From Novosphingobium sp. Rr 2-17 (lineage in GTDB: Bacteria > Pseudomonadota > Alphaproteobacteria > Sphingomonadales > Sphingomonadaceae): DNA of 64,000 nt. Below are positions 7,882 through 16,106 of this stretch, piece by piece. Where the stretch lies: contig NZ_AKFJ01000081.1 of NCBI RefSeq assembly GCF_000272475.1, positions 78,535-142,534 on the forward strand, in the 5' to 3' direction. Every line of letters begins with the position of its first letter. Position 1 is the stretch's first letter. The notes below the pieces were generated by a model. The model saw nothing but the letters and a program-made list of their open reading frames with translations. It had not been told where the DNA came from and searched no databases. The position numbers and the translations under genes are program-made.

Positions 7882-9480
7882 TCAGGCCGATAGCGCGCGC
7901 TTGTGCAGGCGCTGGATCGCGTCGAGCGCAGAGAGCAGCGCCCCTTCCTGCCAGCAGCCGTAATACGAGACGTGTTCACCGGCGAGAACGATGCGGTTAT
8001 CGATCGAAGCCAGGTCCTGGTAGTGGGCGGCGCGGGTTTTGTCGGTCCAATCGGCGCAGCAGCCAATGATCCAGTCCTGGCGGCTCCAGGCCATCGAGAC
8101 GCCATTCATGAAGTTTGCTTGATAGTCTTCCGGATGGAAAACCGAGCCCTGCTTCAATACCGCCGCGATGCGGTCTTGCGGTGACATTCCAGCGAGCATG
8201 TAGGCCGGAAGGCCAAAGGAATAGGCGCCGAGCAGGACTGCCGGACCTTTACCGAAGAAATTGCTGTTGGGATAGGAGATCAGCGTCATCGGCTGGTCGG
8301 TGAAGCTATGACCGCCATATATGTGGTCCTTCTCCTCCCAGAAGCGGGTCTTCATTTCCAGCCCGACCTTAACCGAACTGTTGTAGGGCAGGGCGGTGAT
8401 TGCCGCCTTCTTGGCGTCCGATACCTGGATATCGATCTGTGACAGCACGCTCGCCGGGATCGTGCAGACCATGAAGTCGGCATGGCTGGTTCCGCTTTGG
8501 CCGGTCTTGCTGTCTGTCCAGGTGGCCGTGACGCCTTTATCGTCCTGGGCGATCTTGGTGACCTTAGTGTTCAGGCGGACTAGGTGTCCGACCTGCTTGG
8601 CGAACGCATCACCGACTTTGCCCATGCCGCCCTTGGGCTGGAACATCGCCTGCTGCATCACATATTCGAGGTAGAAGCCGATCTGCGTCCACACCTGGCT
8701 GTCCAGGACGTCGGACAAGCTGTTGATCTTCGAAGGGATCGGCGCGCCATTCACACCGCCGCCGGGTGCTTGCCCCCCGTCATAGCCACGCAGCGATGAC
8801 ACTTCCAGGTTGCTGCCATAGCCGAAGTTCTTGTCCAGCACGCCCCATTCGCGCATCGCTTCGAGCAGTTTTTCCTTGTCTTCCTTGCTCACCGCCGTGT
8901 CGAGCGCGCCGGCGTTGAGCGCCTTGCTCATCAATTCGGCGACATGGCCTTGGTAATCGACCACGAGTTCGCGGTGGCGCTGGGGCTTGCCGCCAAACGC
9001 CTTCTGGCGGTGGATGAAGGCATTGTTGTTGATCTGGATGAAGGGCTCCAGCTCGACGCCGAACTGCTGGCAATAATGCAGGATGGTGCGATGGTGATAG
9101 GGAATGCGCCACGGGCCGGGGTTAAGGTAGTTGCCCGGCGCAAAGCCGACGGTCTGCTTGGCGCCGCCGATTTCGGTGACCGTGTCGCCGCCGCGCAAGG
9201 TCCAGTTGCGACCGCCGGTGCGGTTCTGGAACTCCAGGATCTGCACTTTGTAGCCGGCCTTCATCAGCTCATAGGCCGAAAGCATGCCGGCAAGCCCTGC
9301 GCCCAGCACCAGTACCGAGGCTCCGGTGCGGGTGCCCGACAGCTTTGGCGGTCCGGTGAATTGCGTGTCCGCCGCGTGGCCTATCGCGGTCATCGCCTGG
9401 TACATCGCCAATCCGCCGCCAGCCTTGCCGATCGTGCTCAGCAGCGAACGCCGGGTCTGCGGCGTGAAATCATTCAGCAT
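7882..9480 (-). CDS. Tat-exported flavin amine oxidase/dehydrogenase (monoamine/L-amino-acid oxidase family)
   Basis: A 532-residue flavoprotein. It has a twin-arginine signal (R10-R11 in QTRRSLLSTIGKAGGG), the ADP-binding loop VLVLGAGLAGMLSAYEL (56-72), the GG motif GGRNW (89-93) and the C-terminal FAD site RIVLAGEHVSYYGCWQEGAL. These define the flavin amine oxidase family, which oxidises an amine or amino acid to an imine. The Tat signal predicts periplasmic action of the folded holoenzyme. It lies 18 bp downstream of one cytochrome c and upstream of another, and across a divergent gap from an exported RidA. This suggests a dehydrogenase that reduces cytochrome c instead of O2, as reported for nicotine oxidoreductase NicA2 with CycN. 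The substrate cannot be told from sequence. Confidence 0.88.
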   Translation of the reverse strand: MLNDFTPQTRRSLLSTIGKAGGGLAMYQAMTAIGHAADTQFTGPPKLSGTRTGASVLVLGAGLAGMLSAYELMKAGYKVQILEFQNRTGGRNWTLRGGDTVTEIGGAKQTVGFAPGNYLNPGPWRIPYHHRTILHYCQQFGVELEPFIQINNNAFIHRQKAFGGKPQRHRELVVDYQGHVAELMSKALNAGALDTAVSKEDKEKLLEAMREWGVLDKNFGYGSNLEVSSLRGYDGGQAPGGGVNGAPIPSKINSLSDVLDSQVWTQIGFYLEYVMQQAMFQPKGGMGKVGDAFAKQVGHLVRLNTKVTKIAQDDKGVTATWTDSKTGQSGTSHADFMVCTIPASVLSQIDIQVSDAKKAAITALPYNSSVKVGLEMKTRFWEEKDHIYGGHSFTDQPMTLISYPNSNFFGKGPAVLLGAYSFGLPAYMLAGMSPQDRIAAVLKQGSVFHPEDYQANFMNGVSMAWSRQDWIIGCCADWTDKTRAAHYQDLASIDNRIVLAGEHVSYYGCWQEGALLSALDAIQRLHKRALSA

Positions 9481-9498
9481 CTGCTATTTCCTTCTGAA

Positions 9499-9972
9499 TC
9501 AGTGCGCGCAGGTATTGCAGTCGGACTTTGAGACGGGGCCGCCAGCCAGTGCCTTGACGTCGGCCTCGCTGATCGGGATGGGATCGTTGTTGTAGTGGCC
9601 GCGCACGTACGTGAGCACTTCGGCGATCTGCGCGTCGGTGAGCAGCCCGGCAAAGCGAGGCATGCCGCCTCTGCCCGCAGCGACGGTGGTTATGGCAAAG
9701 GCCTTGTCGGCCATGCGGGGGTTACCGGCCAAGGCTGGCACGCCGGTTCCGGCTCCGGTGCCGCCCTTGCCATCGGGCATGTGACAGGCCTGGCAGATCT
9801 GCTCGTAGAGATCCTTCCCTTCGCCTGCCACTTCGAGACTGGTTTTGTTGCCCGGCGCGTCCTGGGCGACCGACGGCGAGGTCGCCAGCCCCGCGACTCC
9901 TGCGGCGATGGCGAGCAAGCCCCGGGCGCCGGTGACGGTGCGGCGGGGCATGGTGAACCGTAGTCGTTTCAA
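9499..9972 (-). CDS. Cytochrome c with C-terminal cysteine tail, exported
   Basis: A 157-residue secreted class I cytochrome c. A signal peptide (to about residue 36, SVAQD) is followed by haem site C60-QA-C63-H64 and Met ligand M104 in GRGGMPRF. It is the first gene of a same-strand run with the flavin amine oxidase (18 bp gap) and a second cytochrome. It is the best candidate for direct electron acceptor of the flavoenzyme. Oddity: the protein ends in D-C-N-T-C-A-H, a second cysteine pair with a histidine one residue too far away for a normal CXXCH haem site. It might bind a metal or form a disulfide. Confidence 0.9.
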   Translation of the reverse strand: MKRLRFTMPRRTVTGARGLLAIAAGVAGLATSPSVAQDAPGNKTSLEVAGEGKDLYEQICQACHMPDGKGGTGAGTGVPALAGNPRMADKAFAITTVAAGRGGMPRFAGLLTDAQIAEVLTYVRGHYNNDPIPISEADVKALAGGPVSKSDCNTCAH

Positions 9973-10009
9973 GTTATGACCCTTTTTCGATTAGCGACAT
10001 TTTATTTCT

Positions 10010-10049
10010 TATTAATTAATAGCATAAAAATTCTATATTCAATGAATAT
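10010..10049. promoter_or_regulatory. AT-rich divergent control region with two small palindromes
   Basis: The 221-bp gap between the cytochrome start (9972) and the divergent ridA-like start (10194) is strikingly AT-rich beside GC-rich genes. It holds a perfect 12-bp palindrome TATTAATTAATA (10010-10021) and ATATTCA-A-TGAATAT (10035-10049). They are candidate operator or promoter elements serving both transcription units. No regulator gene is adjacent. Confidence 0.4.
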
Positions 10050-10193
10050 GAAATATAGGCTCGATATTTATTTTGTTTACTTTGAAAAATCGCGTTGCTT
10101 TTAATAAGATTTGCCTAGATACTTGAATTCGGCACCATGCAATCTGCTGGGCTGAGCCGCGAACCGCGGCTTTGAGAACAAAGGAATGGTCGT

Positions 10194-10730
10194 ATGCTTT
10201 TGAAGACCTTGTTGCCTCGTTGCTTGATCGTAACCGCAGGCGCGTTGGCGATCGCCGCGGCGCCCGCCAACGCGCAAGTGACGAAGCTTCGCTCGAATCC
10301 CAAAAGCCTCATCCTGGATGGCGCCAAGATCAGTGCGGGCTCCGACATGCTGTTCCTGTCGGGCCAGCTCGCCGCGCCGCTCGATCCCAGCAAGCCGCCC
10401 AGCGCTGCTGCGACGATCGAGGATTACGGCGACACCAAGACCCAGACGATCAGCACGCTGACCAAGATCAAGGCGCTGCTGGAAGCGCAGGGCTATAAGA
10501 TGTCTGATCTTTTCAAGCTGACCTTGTTCATCGCGCCCGATCCCAAGCTCGGCAAACTCGACTTCGCGGGCGCCAATGCCGGCTTCAAGCAGTTCTTCGA
10601 CACCCCTGATAATCCGAGCACGGTGGCCCGATCGGCCTTCCAGGTGGCGGCGCTTGCTGCGCCGCAGTTCCTGATCGAGATCGAGGCGATCGCGGCCAAG
10701 CCGCACGCTCCGCTCGCAGGCACGCCCTGA
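10194..10730 (+). CDS. RidA family enamine/imine deaminase with signal peptide
   Basis: A 178-residue RidA (YjgF/YER057c/UK114) family protein. Such proteins hydrolyse reactive enamines/imines to ketones and ammonia. The core runs from about residue 35 to 170. The catalytic arginine is kept as R146 in VARSAFQVAAL, followed by IEIEAIA, the family's closing strand. Unlike the cytosolic norm of about 130 residues, it begins with a cleavable signal peptide (residues 1-27, LAIAAAPANAQ), so it should act in the periplasm. It is divergent from the cytochrome/flavin amine oxidase genes, whose imine product would be its natural substrate. The export and pairing are inferred from sequence and context. 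Confidence 0.88.
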   Translation: MLLKTLLPRCLIVTAGALAIAAAPANAQVTKLRSNPKSLILDGAKISAGSDMLFLSGQLAAPLDPSKPPSAAATIEDYGDTKTQTISTLTKIKALLEAQGYKMSDLFKLTLFIAPDPKLGKLDFAGANAGFKQFFDTPDNPSTVARSAFQVAALAAPQFLIEIEAIAAKPHAPLAGTP

Positions 10731-10747
10731 GGTTAAAGCGGGCCTGG

Positions 10748-12748
10748 TCATGTGCGCCAATCTTCCAGCGCACCACCCAGGCCCGCCGCCAACGGCTCAA
10801 GGAAGGGAGCAAAGGCGCGCCAGTGGTCCAGCCCGCTTCGATAGATCGGCTGGCGCACTTGCTCTGAACTGACGGTACGCACAGCCCGGTCGTTCTCGAA
10901 AAAGCGCAGGCAGGCAGGCTCGAACGGCACGCCGACTGCGTCCAGCAGCGCGCGCACTTGCGTCTCGGTGTCTTCGACGACGTCCTCGTAGCGCACGCTG
11001 TAGACAGCGCCTGGCGCGACCCGATCGAAGTGCCGGATGATCGCCAGGTAGTGGCGATAGTAACGGGCAAGATCATTGAGGTCGTAGGAAAAGGCCTGCC
11101 CCTCGGCGAACAGTTGTTTGAAGGCGGAAAAACACGCTGCCATCGGATGACGGCGTACATCCACGATGCGCGCGCGTGGCAGGATCAGTCGGATCAGACC
11201 GATGTGACGGAAATTGTTTGGCATCTTGTCGATGAAGCGAGCCCGGCCCAGCCGGCGATGCAGGCGCACTTGGCTCAGGTATTCTTCGCCCCACGCGCGC
11301 ACCTGGGTCGGCGATGCTCCGGCCAGTCCGCCATCAGCTTGCGCGGCTTGGCCAGCGATGGAGGGGATATACGGCAGTTCCATCGTCCCCTCGATTGCCG
11401 GGTGGCTAGCGAGGATTTGCTCGATGAGCGTCGATCCTGAGCGGGGCAGGCCCACGACGAAGATTGGCGCCTCGTCCATGACACCCCAGTCGGCGCGTTC
11501 TTTGAAAAACGCAGGCGTGAACAGGGCCGCTGCGGCATTCGCCTCCGCTTCGTAGTCGGGCCTCGTGTCGAGCGAGTGGCGGACGATCGCGGCACCAGCG
11601 GCATAATGCGCGAACGCTTGCCCAGGATCGCCAGCCTCCTCACGACGGCGCCCCAGCGCATATTCCAGGTGCATCCGGTCGACATCGGCGAGTGGACCGC
11701 GCAGCACGTCGCGCATTTGCGCTTCGTCACCAGCCGTCAGCGTTGAAACCTTCAGGTTTGCGAGGCTCCACCACGCCTCGCCGGTTTGGGGACGTAGCGC
11801 CAGGGCGCGGCGATACGTAGCGATTGCCTCGTCCCGAGCGCCGGCGGTGCGCAGCGCGTGGCCGTGATTGATGGCGATGCGGGGGTTGCCGGGAAATTCG
11901 GCGGCCAGTTCGGCGTGCAGTGCTTCTGCGCCGACATCGTCGCCCAACAAGGCCAGGCAGCCTGCTTTCAAGTTGCGATAGGCCGGATTTCGAGGCGCGG
12001 CGCCTAACAGCGGCGCCAATTCGACCAGTGCTTTCTCGGCCTGTTGGCGAGCGAAGAGCGCGCAGGCGAGGTCGAAACGGATGACGTCGGCAAGAGGTTC
12101 AGTTGCGCAGGTGATGGCCAGGGCATGGCGCAGCAGAGTTTCGGCGTTGTCAAAGGCGCGCACGGCGACATAGCAAGCGGCCAGCAGACGACAAGCATCT
12201 GCATCGTCTGGCTGGGCAAGCAAGTGCCGGCGCAGCAAAGGCTCGGCGCTGGCGTGATCGCCCCGCACGACCATCTCGGCAGCGCGGCCAACCTGTGGAT
12301 CGGCGCAGGCCATGCGAGCCAGAACCGCGCGCGCGGCGGTCTCGGTCGCAGCATCTCCCAACGCGAAAGCCGTTTCGGCAAGCGCGTTCCATGCCTCGGG
12401 CATCTGCGGATCGAGACGTACCGCATCGCCGAGTTGAGCAAGACCCTGAGCGGCGCGACCGACCAACGCCAGGCACAGGCCCAATTCGTAGCGCGTGCGG
12501 GCTGCGCGTGGGAAGCGGCGGCTCAATTCGGTCAGCAACGGCAAAGCCGCCGCCGCCTTTCCGGTTCGGCGCAGCGCCGATGCAAAGATCAGTTGCGGCC
12601 GTGGATCGCCGGGCAGTCGAGCGATGAGGTCGCGCGCTTGACGCTCCGCAAGATCGGGGCGCGATGCCAGGAGCGCTGCGGCGGCTTCGATGGGATCTCT
12701 CGTCATATTCAGCATGGCTTGCGCAGAACTTCCGACAGGATCGGTCAC
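10748..12748 (-). CDS. TPR-repeat sulfotransferase family protein
   Basis: A 666-residue protein. Residues about 30-390 are tetratricopeptide-like helical repeats (for example AWNALAETAFALGDAATE and EAIATYRRALALRP). The C-terminal third is a sulfotransferase domain with the PAPS 5'-phosphosulfate loop GLPRSGST (433-440) and the downstream 3'-phosphate region VDVRRHPMAACFSAF. It would transfer a sulfonate group to an acceptor bound by the TPR part. It follows a TonB-dependent receptor on the same strand after 153 bp, a pairing often seen in sphingomonads. The acceptor is unknown. It converges on the ridA-like gene with 17 bp between. Confidence 0.88.
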   Translation of the reverse strand: MTDPVGSSAQAMLNMTRDPIEAAAALLASRPDLAERQARDLIARLPGDPRPQLIFASALRRTGKAAAALPLLTELSRRFPRAARTRYELGLCLALVGRAAQGLAQLGDAVRLDPQMPEAWNALAETAFALGDAATETAARAVLARMACADPQVGRAAEMVVRGDHASAEPLLRRHLLAQPDDADACRLLAACYVAVRAFDNAETLLRHALAITCATEPLADVIRFDLACALFARQQAEKALVELAPLLGAAPRNPAYRNLKAGCLALLGDDVGAEALHAELAAEFPGNPRIAINHGHALRTAGARDEAIATYRRALALRPQTGEAWWSLANLKVSTLTAGDEAQMRDVLRGPLADVDRMHLEYALGRRREEAGDPGQAFAHYAAGAAIVRHSLDTRPDYEAEANAAAALFTPAFFKERADWGVMDEAPIFVVGLPRSGSTLIEQILASHPAIEGTMELPYIPSIAGQAAQADGGLAGASPTQVRAWGEEYLSQVRLHRRLGRARFIDKMPNNFRHIGLIRLILPRARIVDVRRHPMAACFSAFKQLFAEGQAFSYDLNDLARYYRHYLAIIRHFDRVAPGAVYSVRYEDVVEDTETQVRALLDAVGVPFEPACLRFFENDRAVRTVSSEQVRQPIYRSGLDHWRAFAPFLEPLAAGLGGALEDWRT

Positions 12749-12784
12749 GGCTGGGGGTGGGAGCCCAAGGAGCGGCGAAGTGTC

Positions 12785-12813
12785 GCGATGCTCGAAGATC
12801 GGTCGAGCATCGC
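12785..12813. terminator. Stem-loop upstream of the TPR-sulfotransferase
   Basis: GCGATGCTCGA (12785-12795), 7-nt loop, TCGAGCATCGC (12803-12813): a perfect 11-bp stem in the leader between the receptor stop and the sulfotransferase start. There is no T run, so it may be an attenuator or mRNA-stability element rather than a strong terminator. Confidence 0.5.
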
Positions 12814-12860
12814 AACCAGGCGGGATTTAAAAGAACGGTTCGGAAATCATCAGGACTAAT

Positions 12861-12894
12861 GCCCGGTCGCGCGGATCTGAGTACGCGACCGGGC
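12861..12894 (-). terminator. Stem-loop after the TonB-dependent receptor
   Basis: GCCCGGTCGCG (12861-12871) pairs perfectly with CGCGACCGGGC (12884-12894) around a 12-nt loop, just after the receptor stop codon. The T tract is weak on the minus strand (CATTAG follows), so termination may be partial and allow some read-through into the sulfotransferase. Confidence 0.6.
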
Positions 12895-12901
12895 GTTTCG
12901 C

Positions 12902-15412
12902 TTAGAACGCGAGGGTTGCGCGCGCGTACCAATACCCGCCGTTGATGCCCCAGGGCGTAAACAGCGCGGCTGCATTGTAGACGTTGCCGTCTGCCGGCCG
13001 CCCGTTGGCCGTGGTGGGAATCTTCACTGCTTGTTTGTCGAACAAGTTGTTGGCGCCAATATCGAGCCGGATCATCGGCGTGATTTTGTAGCCGATATCC
13101 AGATCGGTAATTCCTGTGACCCCGGTCTTGAGCAGGACGGCATCATCCCCGGTGCCTGAACCATCAGGGCTGACGTGCTCGCTGGCCTTGCCGTAGATCG
13201 TCTCGCGCAGGTTCACCGACCATTTGCCGCTGGTCCACAGTGCGTTCAAGATCGCCTTTACGCGCGGCGTTGCGGTGGTGAGAGCGTCCCTTGCGGTCTG
13301 GGTCAACAAAGAGGTGTTATAGGTTGAGTCATAGACTTCCGACGGCATCGACCCCTCGGACGTGATCACGGTCTTGTTGTAGTTGAGGCCTAGCGACCAA
13401 TCGACATGGCCGATTCCGAAATCACTGGCGTAAGTAGCGGTCGCCTCGACACCGCGCGTGCGGGTGTCGGCGCCATTGTTGAAGACGTTGACGCCGGAGT
13501 AAGAGGTCGCATCTGCCGTTGATATGCCGCGTGCGTGCAGGGCATCGAGCACTGCTTGTGAGACGACTTCGTCTCCCTCCGATCCATAGACGGTCGAGGA
13601 AATGATACGATCGCGGATTTTGATTTGATAGGCATCGACGGTGAACTGCAGTTCAGGCGTTGGGTGGAAGACCAAGCCAAGCGAGAAGTTGGTCGATTTT
13701 TCCGGTTTCAGCTTGGAAAAGCCCAGCAGTTGCGCGGCGTCAGAGTTGGCGGGCAACTGGCCAAAGGTACTGCCTGGGCCGACGTTGACAGACGAATAGT
13801 ATTCTTCGGCCAAAGTCGGTGCTCGGAAACCGTTCGAAACGGTGCCGCGTACGGCGATCGCTGGCGAGAAATCATAGCGGCCAGTCGCCTTTCCGATCCA
13901 CACCGAACCGAAATCGGAATAGTTCTCGAACCGGCCTGCAAGATCCAGATGCAGCGCCTCGACCGGATTGAAAGCCACGTCGATATAGCCTGCCCAGCTA
14001 TGGCGCCCCCAACTTCCGGCATCGGTTGGCGAGAAGCCCGGATAGGACTGCGCGCCGCCGCTGGTGTAGGACGAGTATTCACCTTGCTCGATCGTGTAGG
14101 AGCCTTTGCGAAACTGGCCACCCACGGCCAGCGTCAGCGGCTTTGCCATTCCAAGGTCGAAATCGCGGGTAAAGCTGAGATCGCCGACCCATTCGTCGTT
14201 GATCAGGGTGCCGTCGTAGAAATCGCGCTGAAGGCCAGTCAATGCAGTAGCGCTGGTCGATTGCAAGTCGCTGAACAGGCTCGGGTTGGCGGAATCGAGC
14301 GTATATAGAGCAACCGCATCGCGTCCGTAGGTTACCGATCCGTCGTAGTTCCAGCTCGATACTTCCCCCTTTAGGCCCCCGGTCAGCGAGAAGTCCTCCT
14401 CACGGATGCTTTCTTGTGGGCTGAACCCCTCGGAAAGCGGGTAGACGGTCTCACCAGTCGAAGTAGTGCCGGAAACGCGGGCCGCATTGCGATAGTTTTC
14501 GTACGCCTTTGCCACTCGGTTGCCATAGCTGCCAAAGGCATAGGCCTGTACAGCATCGCTGAAATCATAACCGGCGTTAGCGAATAGGCTGATCAGCGAA
14601 TAACGAGCATCGCCATTGATCTTGTTGACGTTTGGCGAGTCCGAATTTGCTTCCAGGCCGGCAACAACCACGTCGCTTAGCCCGCTTTTCATGGTACAAT
14701 CGCTGTTGTAGTAACGTCGGTCGCATGTGCCATGCTGCGTATAGTTGTGGAATTTGTATTCGCCGGTAACGTTGATGAAGCCGCCTTCGCCTAACTTGAA
14801 GCCAACATTCCCTGCGGCAGAGACGGTTTCACCGCCGTTTTCGTAGTTTTGACCGCCCGTAACCGTCAAGCTGCCACCATGGTCGGCGTTCTTGAGGATG
14901 ATGTTGACGACGCCGGCCACCGCATCGGAGCCATATTGTGCGGCGGCGCCATCTTGCAGCACTTCGATGTGGTCGATGGAGGATACCGGCAGGAAGGTAA
15001 GGTCGGTGGTGGCCGCACCGGAATAAGGGCTGCCGGAAAGTACGGCCAGGTTCGCCGTGGTGTGTCGGCGCTTGCCGTTGATGAGCACCATGGTGTCGTT
15101 CGGGCTGATCCCGCGAAGAGCGACCGAAAGCGTCATGTTGGCGGTATCGCCACCACCGGCGGAAAAGTTCAAGGAAGGCAGAGATTGCGCTAATACTTGA
15201 TTGAGTTCCGGTTGGCCGACGCTTTGTATGGCTTGCTGGCCGATCAACTGGATGGGTGCTGCGCTATCGGCGGCGCGCATTCCGGTCTGGCGCGTGCCAG
15301 TCACAATAATCGCTGAGCCCGGTGCTTCGGCATCGGCTGGTGCTTCTTGCGCATTTGCCATCATCGGCGCAAAAAGTGCTAGTGCTGTCGTGCAAAATAG
15401 AAATTTTTTCAT
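12902..15412 (-). CDS. TonB-dependent outer-membrane receptor (large, Sphingomonas type)
   Basis: An 836-residue outer-membrane receptor. The signal peptide is residues 1-22 (MKKFLFCTTALALFAP, then MMANAQ). A plug follows (SAIIVTGTRQTGMRAADSAA, LRGISPNDTMVLINGKRRHT, then VEVLQDGAAAQYGSDAVAGV-type motif at DHIEVLQDG), then a long barrel ending in the aromatic YWYARATLAF. I chose the ATG at 15412 because the signal peptide begins there; the frame runs on upstream without homology. A GGGGG run precedes it. The short GSDAVAGVVNIIL plug and ATPRVK/NLREY-like barrel motif are typical of the group found with TPR-sulfotransferases. The ligand is unknown, and an amine or peptide for the adjacent oxidase cluster is a guess. 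Confidence 0.92.
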   Translation of the reverse strand: MKKFLFCTTALALFAPMMANAQEAPADAEAPGSAIIVTGTRQTGMRAADSAAPIQLIGQQAIQSVGQPELNQVLAQSLPSLNFSAGGGDTANMTLSVALRGISPNDTMVLINGKRRHTTANLAVLSGSPYSGAATTDLTFLPVSSIDHIEVLQDGAAAQYGSDAVAGVVNIILKNADHGGSLTVTGGQNYENGGETVSAAGNVGFKLGEGGFINVTGEYKFHNYTQHGTCDRRYYNSDCTMKSGLSDVVVAGLEANSDSPNVNKINGDARYSLISLFANAGYDFSDAVQAYAFGSYGNRVAKAYENYRNAARVSGTTSTGETVYPLSEGFSPQESIREEDFSLTGGLKGEVSSWNYDGSVTYGRDAVALYTLDSANPSLFSDLQSTSATALTGLQRDFYDGTLINDEWVGDLSFTRDFDLGMAKPLTLAVGGQFRKGSYTIEQGEYSSYTSGGAQSYPGFSPTDAGSWGRHSWAGYIDVAFNPVEALHLDLAGRFENYSDFGSVWIGKATGRYDFSPAIAVRGTVSNGFRAPTLAEEYYSSVNVGPGSTFGQLPANSDAAQLLGFSKLKPEKSTNFSLGLVFHPTPELQFTVDAYQIKIRDRIISSTVYGSEGDEVVSQAVLDALHARGISTADATSYSGVNVFNNGADTRTRGVEATATYASDFGIGHVDWSLGLNYNKTVITSEGSMPSEVYDSTYNTSLLTQTARDALTTATPRVKAILNALWTSGKWSVNLRETIYGKASEHVSPDGSGTGDDAVLLKTGVTGITDLDIGYKITPMIRLDIGANNLFDKQAVKIPTTANGRPADGNVYNAAALFTPWGINGGYWYARATLAF

Positions 15413-16106
15413 AATGCGGCTAGCCCCCTGAAATGCTCGTGTTCGTGCGACGCCCAAATCGCGTTTCAGGTCCCAGCCCATTTTTATTTTTTTAGTAAAA
15501 AGGCGCACGTCTCCAACGACGCGGCGCTTACGTCTTGCTGTCGTAAACAACTATGCTGTAAAAAAACGACCAGAGACGCGCAGCGAGATCATATGATCCG
15601 CATGCTTGTCCACTCGTATGCAATTATTGTTTTGATACAGCCGACTTATGCTTTGGCTGCTGACAGCAATGTTATGACAAACAATCCGTGTTTGTGAAGG
15701 CTCTGCGACAGGGCGATAAAAAATTTTCCGCGCGGCGGCAAAAATATGTTACAAAATAGCAATAATTATATTTATAATCAATATCTTAATGGCTGGGTTA
15801 GGGCTTTGTGCGTTGCGGCATAAATATCACATCGTGGCCGATCGAAAATCGCACGGCGACCGAGCTTGCGCAGATCAATCGGATGTATCGTATTGAATAA
15901 AATATAAATTATGGCGGATCAAATGGTGATCGGGGGGTGAACGGCCCAAACGTGAGTAAGTCCGCATTTGTGCATACTGGGCTGAGGCAAATTTTGGTGG
16001 GGTTGCGCCTTGTTGCTAACCTACAAATGCTTGAAAGCGGTTGCCCTTGAAGGTCGTGCCAGTGCGCGACCATGACCGTTGATCGCCAGACAGCCAGGAT
16101 TGCCCG
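15413..16106. other. 694-bp non-coding, AT-rich region upstream of the receptor
   Basis: No credible gene is present; the open frames here are short and lack homology. The section 15640-15910 is distinctly AT-rich and carries no repeat I recognise. A perfect 12-bp palindrome GATCATATGATC lies at 15587-15598, about 175 bp upstream of the receptor start, and is a possible operator. The region probably holds the receptor promoter and a long leader, with the GNAT promoter at its right end. Confidence 0.5.
15587..15598. promoter_or_regulatory. 12-bp perfect palindrome upstream of TonB receptor
   Basis: GATCATATGATC is self-complementary and stands alone in the receptor's upstream region, about 175 bp before the start codon. 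Its role as an operator is only suggested by position. Confidence 0.3.

Noticed and set aside
9500..9959. Second haem site in the cytochrome c tail
   Set aside because: C-N-T-C-A-H has a residue between the second cysteine and histidine, so it does not fit CXXCH; treated as an odd tail only.
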